A stretch of DNA of 64,000 nt from Mya arenaria (Eukaryota; Mollusca; Bivalvia; Myida; Myidae), in NCBI RefSeq assembly GCF_026914265.1, contig NC_069135.1:9255001-9319000 (forward strand). The letters are read 5' to 3'. The translations under genes were made by a program, and so were the position numbers. The notes under the pieces are model-generated. The model worked only from the letters and a program-made list of their open reading frames with translations. It was not told the origin of the DNA and did no database searches. Each line of letters begins with the position of its first letter. Within the stretch, counting starts at the first letter, position 1. Shown one piece after another: positions 48,084-61,125 of the stretch.

Positions 48084-48512
48084 ATGCGACTGGTGGCCAA
48101 ACTCCCTTTTAAAGGGAAACACTTTAAGAATAAGGATAGGGATAGTGAAAGCAAGCCCTCTTCAAGCTCAAAAGAACGGGTAAAAAGGTACAGGGAGAAA
48201 CTAAAATCAGATCCCAAACTTAAGAAAAAGTTGAAACAAAAGAAGAAGGCCGAGAATGAATTATATAGACAGAAGGTTAAAGAACTGAGAAAAAACAACT
48301 CTAAATATGATGCAGAAATAAAAGCCAAAGCCAGATTAAGGCAGAAAAAGCACAGAAAGGCTGCTGCTCTTAAAACAGAAGCTGCTGATAATGCAAGTAT
48401 GTCATCAGTTAAGTTACCAAGGTCAAAATCAGCTGTGAAAGGGCAGACAACCAGAAAACAAGCAGAACGTGCAAGAAAAAACTTTACCAAAAGAATCTCA
48501 TGCATGGGCTAG
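48084..48512 (+). CDS. Lysine-rich coiled basic protein, element-borne, unknown
   Basis: A 142-aa frame from ATG, the only sizeable ORF in the insertion. Composition is extremely basic: SKERVKRYREKLKSDPKLKK, then runs such as KKKLKQKKKAENELYRQKVK, predicted helical, then a Ser/Ala/Lys tail. ERVKRYREKLK.DP is a pattern I associate with uncharacterised invertebrate proteins that recur in many genomic copies, consistent with an element-borne gene; I do not recognise an enzyme domain. The stop lies 1 bp before a 49-bp hairpin, so the frame may be cut short by that palindrome. It may be only the N-terminal part of a longer ancestral protein. Confidence 0.5.
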   Translation: MRLVAKLPFKGKHFKNKDRDSESKPSSSSKERVKRYREKLKSDPKLKKKLKQKKKAENELYRQKVKELRKNNSKYDAEIKAKARLRQKKHRKAAALKTEAADNASMSSVKLPRSKSAVKGQTTRKQAERARKNFTKRISCMG

Positions 48513-48513
48513 C

Positions 48514-48650
48514 ACAAAAATTACAAAAGCATATGTCTAACATTAAAGCGTTCAACATATGATGTAGTCATTTTCTCCTTATCTACATGTAAAAAGGACT
48601 GTCATATGTTGAACGCTTTAATGTTAGACATATGGTTTTGTAATTTTTGT
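48514..48650. repeat. Near-perfect 49-bp hairpin
   Basis: Arm 48514-48562 (ACAAAAATTACAAAAGCATA...) pairs with 48602-48650 with a single mismatch in 49 positions; the loop is 39 bp. It starts immediately after the stop of the basic ORF. Either a fold-back MITE (flanking TAG on both sides could be a target duplication) or a 3' structure of the ORF transcript. Confidence 0.92.
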
Positions 48651-50760
48651 TAGTTTAAAGTTAAATAGGTATGTGTTATAATGCATTTTAATCAGTAATC
48701 ATTACATACATATGCTTGGTATAATGAAGCAATATTGTTGTCACAAGTGTAACAATTTCTAGGAAATATATAAATTTTTAAAACATGCATAACATACTAA
48801 ATACTTAACATACTTATATGAATTTTGAAATATGTCTTAAGAATACCCTAAATAGTAAGTTAATACATTTTTGTCACTGTAAGATACTTAATTTGTCAAC
48901 AACAAAAACATTTTGATGTATTATATGAATATTTAGGATTCAAATTTGAGAAAAATTCTTGAGATTTTTTTTTCTCAAGTTATTACATTAATGATACATC
49001 ACAAAAGTGTATCTATATGTCCATCATTGGGTACAGAACAATAACCAATGATTCTTAAGACTGATGATGTTTATTATTAAGTTAAAATCTGCCATATTAA
49101 TTGAAAAAATGTAATGAAATATTGATTAAAATGTGAATTTTATACCATAGTCCTGTGTTTTGTCCATTAACCAATTCAAATTTCATAAAATTTGAAGTCC
49201 GGTGACCGCAAAATGTTATAGTTAACATGTATAAAACATGTTTGAAATTTGACCCCCTATGTCACACTTTGGCTGCATTTTTTTTTGAAAACACCCATAT
49301 GTTTTAGAAACACCTTGAAATTTGATAAAGTTCAACCATTTACTTTATTGCTTTATTCGGGATTGTTTGGATAAGAGTTAGGTTGTGCACTATTTAAACC
49401 CCCAGTAATTTTACATTTTACTGATCCTTCCAAGGCGGTTCCTAACAATCATTGATACACATTACTAGTTTTATATAGTATGTATGCACTGTTTTGTTTG
49501 TGGAGATTTGTGCAGTTGTTCCATGTTTTTGTTTGTGATTTTTTGCTTGTTTGTTCCGTTTTCAATGGCGTTAACCCTGTGCCATTAAACGGGGTTTATG
49601 CTTAAACTTTTGGCTACTGAGCTTTATATATTTGAAAAATTCCTTCAATATATAGTACTTAATTCCCATGCTTTCTATTGCAATGAAATAATACTGTTTA
49701 GCAGGTTATGGCTGCTTTCGATACTGTAACCATGTCCTGACTCGACGTACCATGATGTCTGGCGTTTCTAGTTTGTTGCATGTATACAACAATACTTTAA
49801 AATACGATGAAAGTGTAACGTTTTCATGAATAAAGATACATCACAAGAACCCGATTGATTTTCAACAAGCATATGATATGCTTATTTGAGTGTTAAAGTT
49901 TGTGACTGCCTGAGATTAATATAGAGGGTTCAGTTTTTTTTGAAAGATAGAAAGAGCTAATGATAACGTTTGAAATGATACCTACAGAACCTCTGTACCT
50001 AAATGGTTTTCGAGATATTCAATAGTTATTTTCCTTAATTATATGTACAGTATATGATAAATGGCACCAACCACGAAGAGAAAAATATATATGACGTCCA
50101 TCGTGTACATATTAAAAAAATTTAATTTAATTCATTTTATTGTAGAACATCATGCTCCTGTTTGTTATAGTGACGTAAAAATTCTTACTTTCTTCTGTAG
50201 TATGTACATAGAGTTAGTATTAAGATTAATGATAACATAGTTTCACTGTATTGCAAGAATTTGGCAAAGTTGTAATTTGTACTTGTTGTTTCGATTTTCT
50301 ACCTGTTTCAAAGTGTACTTTCGATTTAGAAATTGTTCAACGATTAAAAAGGACAATGCTCCAAGTTCAGAATTAATAGCTTGTAGCAGTTGCAGAAAAT
50401 AAAAGCAAAATGTTACCTTGTAAAGGAGGCTATGTGTAGAGTTTTTATAGTAAGTCCAAAATAACCAAAATCAAATACGACTTGTTTAGGAAATCTACCA
50501 TTGGTTTTCCCAACAATGTTAACCTATAAATAGAACTGGTTCACTAAGGTTATATACTACTAATAGTTTACAGTAAATCGGCCGATTTGCACGCGAAAAT
50601 AACATCGATTTCTAGGTTTCACAACCTCAAAACATCATAAATGGGTTTAAATTTTCATTTGTCAATAATGAGGTGAAAATGTCCACAAACAGAATAGAAA
50701 TCAAGTAGATCCAGCATTTTAGCCACAAACCATTCAGCTTCAAATCCTATAACCTTCTGG

Positions 50761-52399
50761 TCCTAATATCATTAAACTACTCAAATCAAATCTCAGTCTT
50801 AACTTATTTTACCACATAAATCAAAGTATGATTCAAATTTCCTGTCTGTTTTTGTTATTTTTTTTATTATTTCTTTCATAGAATGTGTTGAATAAAACCT
50901 TTTGTCAATATTTCGAAGACAAGTTATTCGATCTAGAGTAAAACATATACTTTAGTCATTGTTTAAAAGCATTGAGTTGTACCCAATTATATTATAATTA
51001 TGCTGTAGACTTTTTTCTTTGAAAGCTTGGCCAAAGTTTTTAAAAAACACATGCCAAGAGAAAACGCGCTTTGAAAAGTTGTAAAACATACACGATGTAA
51101 CATTTGATGGTATGTGGTAAAATGTGTTTCTGAGCCTGAGATTGAGCTTTGACTTCAGTATTTCTATGTTATTGGGGCATGGTCTCAGTGTGGTCATACC
51201 ACGTGGTTATTGCAGGAACCAAAACATCTCGCTTCAAAAAGGATTATCGCTGTAAGATTGTTATTTTCATTTCATTTTTTACAAAACATGGCGCAGGCTA
51301 AGAGAAAAATATTTAGTTTACTCGGTTCCTTAGCGATATGTTAAGCAATTGATAGTTTCATAGTTTATTTCAAATGTATAAAGGCCATAGTCCCATGAGC
51401 ATACAAGAATTATGCATATATACACATATCATGACAATTCATAGATCAGTGGTCAAATACAATTTCATAGATACAATTTTTTTTACAATAACTAACACTA
51501 TATTATTGTATAATTCAAACTATAATATATATATAATACTATAATATTATTACAGTGAGGAGACAGTGGTTGTTTTATATAGATATAAACTTATTACATA
51601 CGTTAAATATAAACAAACGTATTTCTTAATTTAATGTACATACATCGATAATTTTCTACATGTAGCTTTCCTATCACTGGCAATAAGTTCAACAAATTTC
51701 AGTACATTTGGTCTTTTCCAATAATATTTACTGATGTATTGGTTTCTTAAATCATTATACAATGCACATTCTAACAAGAAATGAAACTCATCTTTGAGAA
51801 TATTACAAATTTGACATTTTCGTTCACTAACAGGTATAGATTCAGGTTTATGCCATCTACCGGCCTCGATTTCTAGTCTATGTGATGAAAGTCTTAACCA
51901 CGTAAGGGCTTTCCAAAATTTTATGGTATTTACATCACACAAGTAAGATTGTAACTTAAAATCTGCAAACAGCACATATGATTTTCCTCTGGATGATATC
52001 TTTATCGAAAATCGTAGGCAAATGCTCAGAGTGTATAAACTATTAATTGTTTATATAGTGAAAAGCAAACTGCTTTTCTGGTCCAAAAATATGTTTACAC
52101 CCTTTTCCTGATTACTCCATTTATATGTCAGGAAACTTTACCGAACAACAATGTTCATGTCACTTTTTCATATTTTCATGTTTTGGGGAAAATGTATTTG
52201 CGTCGTCCATCCCTTTGGAGTGCAAACTAGTTCACCTCTGCCTTGTATCAATTTTAACCTTGAACAATATTCGAATGCATCATGAAACATTCTACATCAA
52301 ATGTTTTAAAATAAAAGTAAACTTTCGGACTGTCAAACATAACATAATAACACTCACGAGCGGCTATTAAAGAGGCGGATGTACGATTACGATATTAAG
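50761..52399. other. Centre of the inverted duplication
   Basis: About 1.6 kb of non-palindromic spacer between the arms. It includes a 5'-truncated LINE fragment on the minus strand (51355-51990). The remainder is AT-rich and without recognised content. Confidence 0.7.
51355..51990 (-). mobile_element. 5'-truncated LINE fragment (reverse-transcriptase C terminus)
   Basis: The minus strand encodes 114 residues (51631-51975) with LRLSSHRLEIEAGRWHKPES, then CQICN..KDEFHFLLEC, the cysteine/histidine motif found at the C terminus of many non-LTR retrotransposon ORF2 proteins. After the stop comes an AT-rich 3' tail. Its distal end (TATAAAGGCCATAGTCCCAT) is related to the tail at 54712-54835. Only the 3' end is present, as usual for truncated LINE insertions. 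Confidence 0.75.
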
Positions 52400-54711
52400 C
52401 TTAAAAGAAGCTTGAGGCTGGATGGTTTGCGGCTAAAAGTGCTTGATCTACTTGATCTTTATTCTTCTCTTTTTTTTAACATTTTCACCGCATTATTAAC
52501 AAATTAATTATTAGTGGTATATAACCTTAATTACCCAGTTCTATTTATAGGTTGCTGATTTTAACATTGTTGGAAAACCAATGGTAGATTTCAAGTCATA
52601 TTTTATTTTGGTAAATTTAAACTAAGGATTACAACTCTACACAAACTCCTACTTAAGAAGGTACACTTTTGCTTTTATTTTCTGCCACTGCTGCTAGCTA
52701 TTAATTCTGAACTTGAAACATTGTCCTTTTTAATTGTTGAACAATTTCCAAATCGAAAGTACACTATTCTGAAGACAGGTAGATAGATTTATTTTATTTC
52801 CTCCATATTTGAGTATGACATGTGCAAAAAAATAAACGATTTCAGCGAAACATAGAAAACAGATACATGAATACACTCATTAACACAGCACTGGAACATC
52901 AAAGATATATTTATATGTTACAAATGCATTGACGGACATATTTATATCCATACATGAGTGAACTGTATATATTACATGCATACACAGACTAGATATATGA
53001 ATACCATCCGTTAATTAAGAGAGATGTTTTTTGTATGAAAAAAGAGGAAAAAAAGAAGAACACGGATTTGGTAATTATAGAGTGCAGATCTAAGAAAGCT
53101 AAACGAAAGAAAAAAATCTAAATTTCAGTTTGCAGAATATATAAAGATATAACAACTTTTGTTATTTAATTATTATCTAGACAGCTGATTGCGAACTTAG
53201 AAAGCTAGACGAAAGAGAAAATCTAGGTTTTAATTTCCACCCACGAGCCCAATATGAATATAGGCAAAACAATTAAGCTTTTAATGTCTTAAGAGTGGTA
53301 TTTAGTTATCATTAATCTTAAGTAATATTCACTCTGTGTACATACTACAGAATAAGGTCATGCTTGTTTACGTCACTAAAATAAACAGGAGCACGTAGTA
53401 AAATGACGTTTTTATACAATTATGATGAACGTCGTGTGTACTTTTCTCTTTGTGGTTGGTGCCATTTAACATATACTGTGCATATATTTAAGGAAAATAA
53501 CTATTGGATATCTCGAAAACCATTTAGGCACAGGGGTTCTGCAGGTATCATTTTAAAGGTTATCATTAGCTCTTTCTATCTAAATACCCTGATCCCTCTA
53601 TATCAATTTAGGGCAGTGACCGTCGGAATTTAAAAAAATGAAAATAAAATAACACTCAAAGAACCATACCGGCATATGTTTGTTGAAAATCAATCGGGGT
53701 TTTGTGATGTATCATTATTCAGGAAAAAGTTACACTTCATCGTATTTTAAATTATTGTCGTGTATATATATGCAACAAACTAGAAACGCCACATGTCATG
53801 GTACGTCGAGTCAGGATATGGTTATCGAAAGCAGCTATAACCTGCTAAACAGTAAACAGTATTATTTCATTGCAATTCATTGCATGGTAATAACTGTTTA
53901 TTGAACGAAATATTCAAATAGGAAACGTAAAAGAATATAAAGCCATTTCTCAGAAAACATGAAATAACTGATACTGTCAAACAAGCATTTGATCACCATG
54001 AGAATTTTAATGATTGAGTTATTATTCTCAATAACATTTACTCATTATCTATACAACTTTGTTTATGGGCTGCTCAACACGTTATGGGCTGCATATCAAG
54101 AAATATAATCCAGGTATATATATTGAAAACTGTATTTTTTATTTTCAGGATCAAGATTGATTTTACTCAGCAGATGCAACAGGCAACTATTTGAAGTAAG
54201 CCAGGTGCAGCTGTTGGGATCTGCATCATACTTTCAAGTCTTTGTTAACAAATATACCACAAACGTACGTAAATTAAAAAAAAATATAAGTGGTATCATT
54301 GTACATAATAAAAAATAATTAACATACCTGAAATTACTTAACCAAGATGACTTCACTGAACATGGTCAAAATGAAAATGCACATTGTACATGTATACATA
54401 GTTTATAGAAAGCTGGATCGTCTATACAAGCTTCTGTTCATATCAAATTTGCAAAATAATAAATGATTCTCTATTGAAGTGATGTAAATTAATATTCAGT
54501 TGTAATATTTGTTTTTAAAATCCCTTATTTCTATTATATATCCAATATTTATCATCGACTGATATTCTGTCAGTTTATGATCTTGAAGGTAAAAAGCAAT
54601 AGAGAACAATCAGAATTAATCAGATCACAAACATCCCAAAGTTCAGTGTATGTGCAAGGCAACCAGCTTAACACATCCAATAATTGAGTCTTTCAATAAG
54701 CGTTTATATAA

Positions 54712-54835
54712 GTTTCAAGTTTCAAGTTTTATTTATAATAAACCAGAAGGTCGTAGACCCATGAGGCATAAAGTGCACAATGGTGACAAATACAAATATA
54801 TATAAATAATTTATAATTTACAACGTGCATTTTAG
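54712..54835 (-). mobile_element. LINE 3' tail
   Basis: AGTTTCAAGTTTTATTTATA, then ATAAACCAGAAGGTCGTAGA and CCCATGAGGCATAAAG, comparable to 51358-51420 (TTTATTTCAAATGTATAAAG and CCCATGAGCATACAAG). It lies in the 5' flank of copy B and is absent from the left arm, so it inserted after the duplication. Confidence 0.55.
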
Positions 54836-54868
54836 GTTTGATATACACGTACCGAATGATAAGGGAGG

Positions 54869-57800
54869 ATGCGGCACGTAATTCCAACTTACCGAGTCTA
54901 CCCCCGGGTGCACTATTTCCAGAAGCGCTTCACAAGCCTGTACCCGGGGTTCCGACGGGTTGTCGGTATGAGTTTCGTGGTTTAAATCATAGTCACAATT
55001 TTTCCTAGAATACTTGATTGCTGTTACATGTAGTGATAGCTTTAATTCGCCGAAACGAAAAGTAAAAATATATATATCATATAAAATTCATTTAATTAAT
55101 TTACAAATATGTAAGCATGAGATGTGTTTAATAGTATATCAAAACTATTCAATTATGTTACAGGGGCGTTTCCTGATGCCTTCCACGACAAGGTCATGTT
55201 GTCTCAGATGGAGACACTGTACACACTATTTAGGATGACACTGGAGGTCACTGTAACCGGTACAGAAAGTCTGCAATATGAAGACTACCTGGTGGACCCC
55301 AGCCCCCTCGAGAATGAATCTTGGGCCGCTATTGGCGCCCCGGGGGTCAGGGTCCAGATCTGCTGTGTGAGAGGTGATACCGCCGATAATGTTATTAAGG
55401 TACATGAAGATAAATGGTGTTACTAGCTGTTCGATAATGAGACCAGAATGGATTCGGAGGTCGAAGTTCTTTATTTCACATGCACTTTTAAACTAATAGT
55501 TTGATACACCCAGATAATGAAAACATAACTATATAGATATGTGGCTAACACATTATAAGAAACATATTGTGATTGGTTACAGTTTTCCCGAGGAATTCCG
55601 GCCCTATTCCCAATACTTTATCATGTATGTTTCCCCCAATTGTAAAATACTTTTTATTTTATTTTGTATTGACAAAATTGGATTCCAAAATCATTCTTGT
55701 GAAAAAGGTTTATTCTTAAAAAAAAAAAACAGTTCACATTCTTGTATCTTTTCTGTCTACTTATCAAAGCATTCTTGGTCATTTCTTTGCAAAAATGTAC
55801 TGCCAAGTTTTCTGAAAAATGCTAAAGAAATAAACAAGATCGTTAATATTGATTTAATTGCGATGAGATCATATTTGTATATGCAGGGCACTCCTAGAGA
55901 TGACAAGTTTACTATTTTTAACCAGGTTTTCACATAGTGAAACCTGGTTATTAGAATGGCGAACGTCGTTGTTCGGGCGGCCGGCCGGGCGGCGTCAAAC
56001 TCACCTATGAAACTCAATAACTTTAGTAAGGGTTGACATATCTTGACCACACTTGGTCTATAGAAAGAGTTTATGGGTACCTTTCATGGGATTGCATTTG
56101 GGTCCCTAGGGTCAAGGTCAAGGTCACTGTTACTTAAAATAGAAAAACCGTTGAAACTGAATAACTTTAGTTAGGGATAACATATCTTGACCAAACTTGG
56201 TCTATACAATGTAGTAAGAGTCTATGGTTATTTTTATGGGATTGCGTTTTGGGGTCCCTAGATTCAAGGTCAAGGTCACTGTTACTAAAAATAGAAAAAC
56301 AGTTGAAACTGGATAATTTTAGACAGGGTCTACATATCTTGACCAAACCGGGTATAAAGGAAGAGTTTATGGATACCTTTCATGGGATTACGTTTGGGGT
56401 CCCTAGATTCAAGGTCAAAGTGACTGTTACTAAAAATGGAAAAATGGTTGAAACTGAATAACATAAGTTAGGGTTGACATATCCTGACCCAACTTGGTAT
56501 AAAGGAAGAGTTTATGGATACCTTTCAATGGATTGCATTTGGGGTACCTAGGGTCAAGGTCACTGTTACTAAAAATAGAAAAACAGACACAGGCTGTAGT
56601 TCTTCTGTCAATCATTAAAAACCTGGTTTCGTTGCATTGTGGCGTTTCTTGTTTAGTTCTTAACTATCAGCTATATTCAATAGATACTCGTATATTTTAC
56701 ATTCAGAACCTTGACGTTGTCCTGTCGGAGGTTCGTGGTAAAGACACATTTCTCGCGTCTACTTTTATTGCCATAAGCATCGACCAATCGCCTTCCTCCC
56801 ACGAAGGAATACGTATCATGCAAATGGCATATGAACACCTTAGAGACCAAGGTTGGAATACTGACCATTACCTTACCTTTGGAGTAGGCATTGAACTTGC
56901 CTCACGAATTTCTGACCATCTTGAAAGGCAGCTGATAGGTGGTTTTCGCCAGATATACGATTACCTGGGTAGATTTGTTAATTGTGACAGGAGGCAGCCT
57001 AATCCAGAAACCATTGAAGAATTTGCCAAGAAAGTTGAACTCAACAACTTGATAACAAGCTTTCTGTATGATGCCTTTGGTGCTGGTGACGAAACAAAGC
57101 AAACATTGGAAACTGAAGTCGAAAATCCCGACGAACAAAACAAGTCGAATCTTGCGAAACTGTTTAAATGTACTCTTATCAGAAGTTACCTAGCACAGAA
57201 ATTTCCATCTGTTTATAAAATAGTTGACACCTTAATGACGGAGAACCAGATTGAAACGAGAGTTGCTGGCTCAATTTCGAACAAGTGTTACGAATTCATC
57301 AAGCACGCCATTCAACAATGTCAAAGCCGTGACTTTTCACAGTTGAAAGAACGTAGAGCTAAGAAGCGAAAAGGCACTGTGAAACATTACCTGAAGCCTG
57401 TGTCTTACAAGTGGCTGGTTTGGAAGGTTCTGGGTGACATCTCCAAAGTGATTCACGACGTGGAACAGTCGTGCCGGGCTGCGCAACGCTTCATCATTTC
57501 CATGGAGAAGATGATGTTTGAGATCGAGGTCTGTATGGAGCAGACAATCACAGAGAAGTTCGAAGCCCAGCTCGAGAAATGCCCGGAAGTGCCCGAACAA
57601 ATTCGCGCGGAGTTGCTAAGGTATACTGCAGGCTTTCTAAAGATTCAAAGATGATGAAACACAGTTTGCTTTTATTTACGAAGATTGAGAAAGCAATCAA
57701 AAAGAAGAAAGTAGTCTTAAAATTGTGTTTGTTTGTATTTTTAATCGTTAAAAAGTTGTCGTTGGGGATATAAGCAGAACAGAACAAGAGCTGTATTCAT

Positions 57801-59358
57801 AAAAACATCTTATGTCATTTCTTTACTTGAGTCAATTTCCTAGAATAGTCATAGGCAAATTAAAAGAAAAGTATTTTTATATACAAGTATGCATTTTTGA
57901 TAAAACTATTTAAAAATTAAATATTTCATATACGAGTATTATACAGTTATTATATCATATGCAAAGTTTAGGAAAAAGACTTAAATTAGGAACTGACTTA
58001 AGCATAAACAGCCCATCGTCACATAACACAAAAACAAAACACGCACACGCGCTCGCGCACACACACGCACATGCATACACCCACACACACATTAAATACA
58101 TGTTTGATTATATTTTTGCGTTTGATTTTTTTACTGAAATTCTTAATGTATATAAGTTTTAGAAAATGCAAAAAACATATAACTGGCATAACTGATAAGC
58201 CCTCGTTTTAATGACATACTATTGTTTTGTAGACTGAAATCGGTTTACTCAATTGGAACTATCTACAACGATTTTGTTATCAACATCAAGAGTGAGCAGC
58301 TGCAGAGGGAAGGCCAACCACCTGGGGCACATGGTCAACCGCCTGAGGCACATGGTCAACCACCTGGGGCGCATGGTCAACCACCTGGGGCGCTTGGACA
58401 ACCTGAGGGATCAGGCAAACCAGTACAGGGAAAACAGGAGCCGATGGATGTCGACCCTTGGAGCGTATCGAACATTCTAAACTCATCTGATTACTATAGG
58501 AAAGCAGTTGAGGAGATAAGATTTGTAATGCGCGGCTGTGGTCCGCACGTCCGGTGGACCATGCAGGTGGTCTCCCAAACATTCACGCCTTACGTGAGGA
58601 TCCAATACGAGCACGGCCGAGCGATATTTCCAAAGAATGAGTGGCGCAACCAGGGGACCCTCGGATGTTTCGTGATGAGCAGTGATAGTAAATTGTATGC
58701 CTTGTCATGTGCACACGTGGTGGACAGTGATGACCCAGAGCGGAGGGTTTGGATTCCGGACATCAAGGGTAGGTTGAGAGTGTTAGGAACGTGGGTCTCT
58801 GACTTGACGGTCACAAGTGGAAGCGTGGAGAACTTACCATTGATTGACTTCGCAGCAGTGAAGATAGAGGATGATCTTCAACAGGACTGCACTCGCCACC
58901 TCCGCGATGAAGACGGTATCAATTGCAGGTCGACGTTTTACGACGGTCCACATGTTTCCCTGCGCGGGAAGCAAGTGTTTAAATACGGCTCTGGTTCTGG
59001 GATGACCTCTGGAATCGTAGTGTCAACAGACCTGTGTCTGAGCGGCCCCAACGCATCAGAACAGTACTTAGTCATTGTCGACTGTGAGCAAGGGCGAGCT
59101 GATCAGCAGCCTTTTGCCGTCCCCGGGGATAGTGGTGCGGTGGTGTGCATGCAGCGAATGGTATCAAATGTGGTGTACAGGGACTCAAATGAGCCCCGCC
59201 TGTTTGTTCTGTCCATGATTAATGCTGGAGGCATGAAGATTCACGGTGATGAAGATGACAATGGGCAAATCTTATCATTCTGCTTCAAAAGAGGCATAGA
59301 CAGTTTGACCAATCATGATAGGCACACATTCAACAATATCGCATTCGAGTTGGCTTGA
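54869..59358 (+). CDS. Trypsin-fold protease with unknown N-terminal region, copy B
   Basis: Four exons, 790 aa: 54869-54965, 55164-55399, 56707-57620, 58233-59358; GT-AG and in phase. Exons 1-3 have exactly the lengths of copy A (97, 236, 914 bp). Exon 4 is 63 bp shorter, mostly from fewer HGQPPGA-type 7-residue repeats (four here). The protease triad is intact (CAHVV, LPLIDFAAV, VPGDSGAVV). No signal peptide. Intron 2 is enlarged by the inserted element at 55919-56635. Because both copies keep open frames while introns differ freely, both are likely functional. The role is unknown: the unrecognised N-terminal half plus an intracellular-type trypsin domain would fit a defence or stress effector (inference only). 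Confidence 0.88.
55919..56635. mobile_element. Tandem-block element in intron 2 of copy B
   Basis: Opens with the hairpin ACCAGGTTTTCACATAGTGA / AACCTGGTT and ends TTAAAAACCTGGTTTC, giving inverted AACCAGGTTTT-like ends. Inside are about four direct ~145-bp blocks containing TTGACATATCTTGACCA, GGTCCCTAGATTCAAGGTCA and AGGTCACTGTTACTAAAAAT. These blocks are the reverse complement of the 24255-24920 family. A GGCCGGCCGGGCGG run lies near 55978-55993. Absent from copy A, so inserted after the duplication. Confidence 0.8.
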
Positions 59359-60659
59359 TTATATCTCAAAACACGACATTTAATCATGTCTGTGTCCAGC
59401 CCTAGTTGGGGGTTTCCTCACTTATGTGATAGCTCTCGTTTGTTTTTATTATTTATAGATATTCCGAACTGATGTTGCACTTTACAGGCAATTTTCTACT
59501 AGTATTCCCGAAAAGTTTATTTGAAATAAGCATATGTTTTAATGCCCGTTGCATTCTTAAATTTCTGATACATACTAACTACGAAAGTATGAATGTTGCC
59601 TTATATCCCAGATCTGGTGATGTTAACGTACAATTGGTTAATTCACTGTTGTCCGTTTTGCTAAGCCGTTTTGAACATCAATACATGTGTTTATATGCAC
59701 ATGAAAACTCAGCTTTTCGATTACGTTTTACCACCATTAATTTTCTTGATTTTGTGAGATGTTTTAAACGACATACATCCCGTTTACGTTTAAACATTCT
59801 TCAAAGGATGTTTAAAAACGAATGGATGCGACTTCTAACAATTTGTGAACTCCAATCCTGAACGATTGAACTATCTATTGGTGTAGGTTAATGTAATGTG
59901 AACCCAGGGGTTGTATGCTAGTTGATAGGATATTCCAATGCTGGCTCATTGTGCGTTTAAATCATTGAAATGATACGAATGTATCCGAGGTAACTTATTT
60001 CACATATGACGTCCGCGCATTATGTATCTTTAATTTGCCAAGTGTAATCAAATTACATAACACATGTGTAGCTTTTTCGTCACTGAAATAATGAAACAAA
60101 GATAGATATAATTGTTATTTTAATTATATTATGAAACAAATCACTTATTTGATGTCAGTTTATTTTTTACGGTGTTTTATGGGCCGCAGGCTTTTCTTTA
60201 CAATATTGCTTTTAGATTGAATTTGTAAAATACCTTTTAATTAATTCACGTCTTTGTTTAGTTATACATAGTGTACGTAACACATATTGTGACCAAAATT
60301 GAATGCATGACATATTGAAACAGACTGAAACAAAGTCAGAGCTAATGATCGCTTTTTTCCGAATAACATTTACGAAGCCCCTGAAGTCACAAAATCACTC
60401 ACATTTATTTTCGGTCGAAAAACTTAATTTTCATTTCGTTGATACGAAATATTGTCATCTCAAGGTAACGGAAAACGAATTCCGTTATAACGAAATCATA
60501 TTTCGTTATAGCAAAAAAAAGTATCTTGTGACAGCGAAAAATGAAAAGAATATAATTCCATTATAATGAAATATCTTTAAATATATTTACTAATTCCGTT
60601 ATTACAAACAATGACTTCGAAATCTCAAGATATAGAAATAATTTAAATTATAAAAATAC
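59359..60659. other. Outer right arm and flank
   Basis: 3' flank of copy B, still alignable (inverted) with 40240-42050 up to about 60560. It includes repeated TTCGTTATA/ACGAAAT phrases at 60430-60600 that partly form small palindromes. No gene beyond copy B. Confidence 0.5.
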
Positions 60660-61125
60660 ACTTTCAGTTGTAACGATTTTTTCACGAAATATAATGAGTA
60701 TTTCTCCCGAAAATAGATGTTTATGCCAGTTCCGGGGCTCGGTTCTAATAAGCGGTGGAGGGCACCCTAGAAAAGATAATACGATTTTTATGTTGTTGAA
60801 CAGTTTGATTATAATACAACATTTTTTTAACAAAACCTTTGTGATTTTCCAAAATTGCTAATGTAGAACATTTTATAAAGAGTTCATAGTCCTCTCTATC
60901 ATTTCAACACATTCATAAAGGACAATCTTTTGTTCTGTCTCCCATATCTCTTGTTTAGCAATCCTTGATAACCTTCATAAGGAAAGGGCCGTAACGGATG
61001 TTTTAAAACCTCGTGGTCCAATCCCTTTGCATGCCCTTTACTATATAGACGTTAACAATTTCACTTAGATACTCTTTCGTTATTGTGTATAATTTATTGT
61101 GTAAATGTATCGTCATATATATAAT
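60660..61125 (+). repeat. Right outer direct repeat (~470 bp)
   Basis: Same-orientation partner of 39728-40215 (shared TTTCTCCCGAAAA, GGGGCTCGGTTC, CATAAAGGACAATCTTT and others). It ends near a local duplication AATCTTTATTTCCTCGAAT (61121-61160). Confidence 0.75.

Larger units (their letters stand above)
46677..49490. mobile_element. ~2.8-kb insertion in the left arm, flanked by ~100-bp direct repeats
   Basis: Absent from the right arm, where the flanks are contiguous near 53930. It is bounded by direct repeats at 46677-46775 and 49393-49490 (both with CCAAGGCGGT.CCTAACAATC). Inside them is an inverted pair: AGGGTGTTTT.AAAAAAAAATGCAGCC near 46918-46946 and its reverse complement near 49267-49300. 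The interior has one ORF (48084-48512), a hairpin (48514-48650) and five copies of GTCACAAGTGTAAC (47105, 47498, 47663, 48739; inverted at 47994). This looks like a DNA element with terminal and subterminal motifs; the family is not recognised. Confidence 0.7.
52400..60560 (+). repeat. Right arm of giant inverted duplication
   Basis: Reverse-complement partner of 40240-50760. Arm-specific additions: ~52790-53240 (LINE-tail-like start TAGATTTATTTTATTTCC), 54712-54835 (LINE tail) and 55919-56635 (tandem-block element in intron 2 of copy B). Coding exons keep exact lengths relative to the left arm in exons 1-3. Confidence 0.9.
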
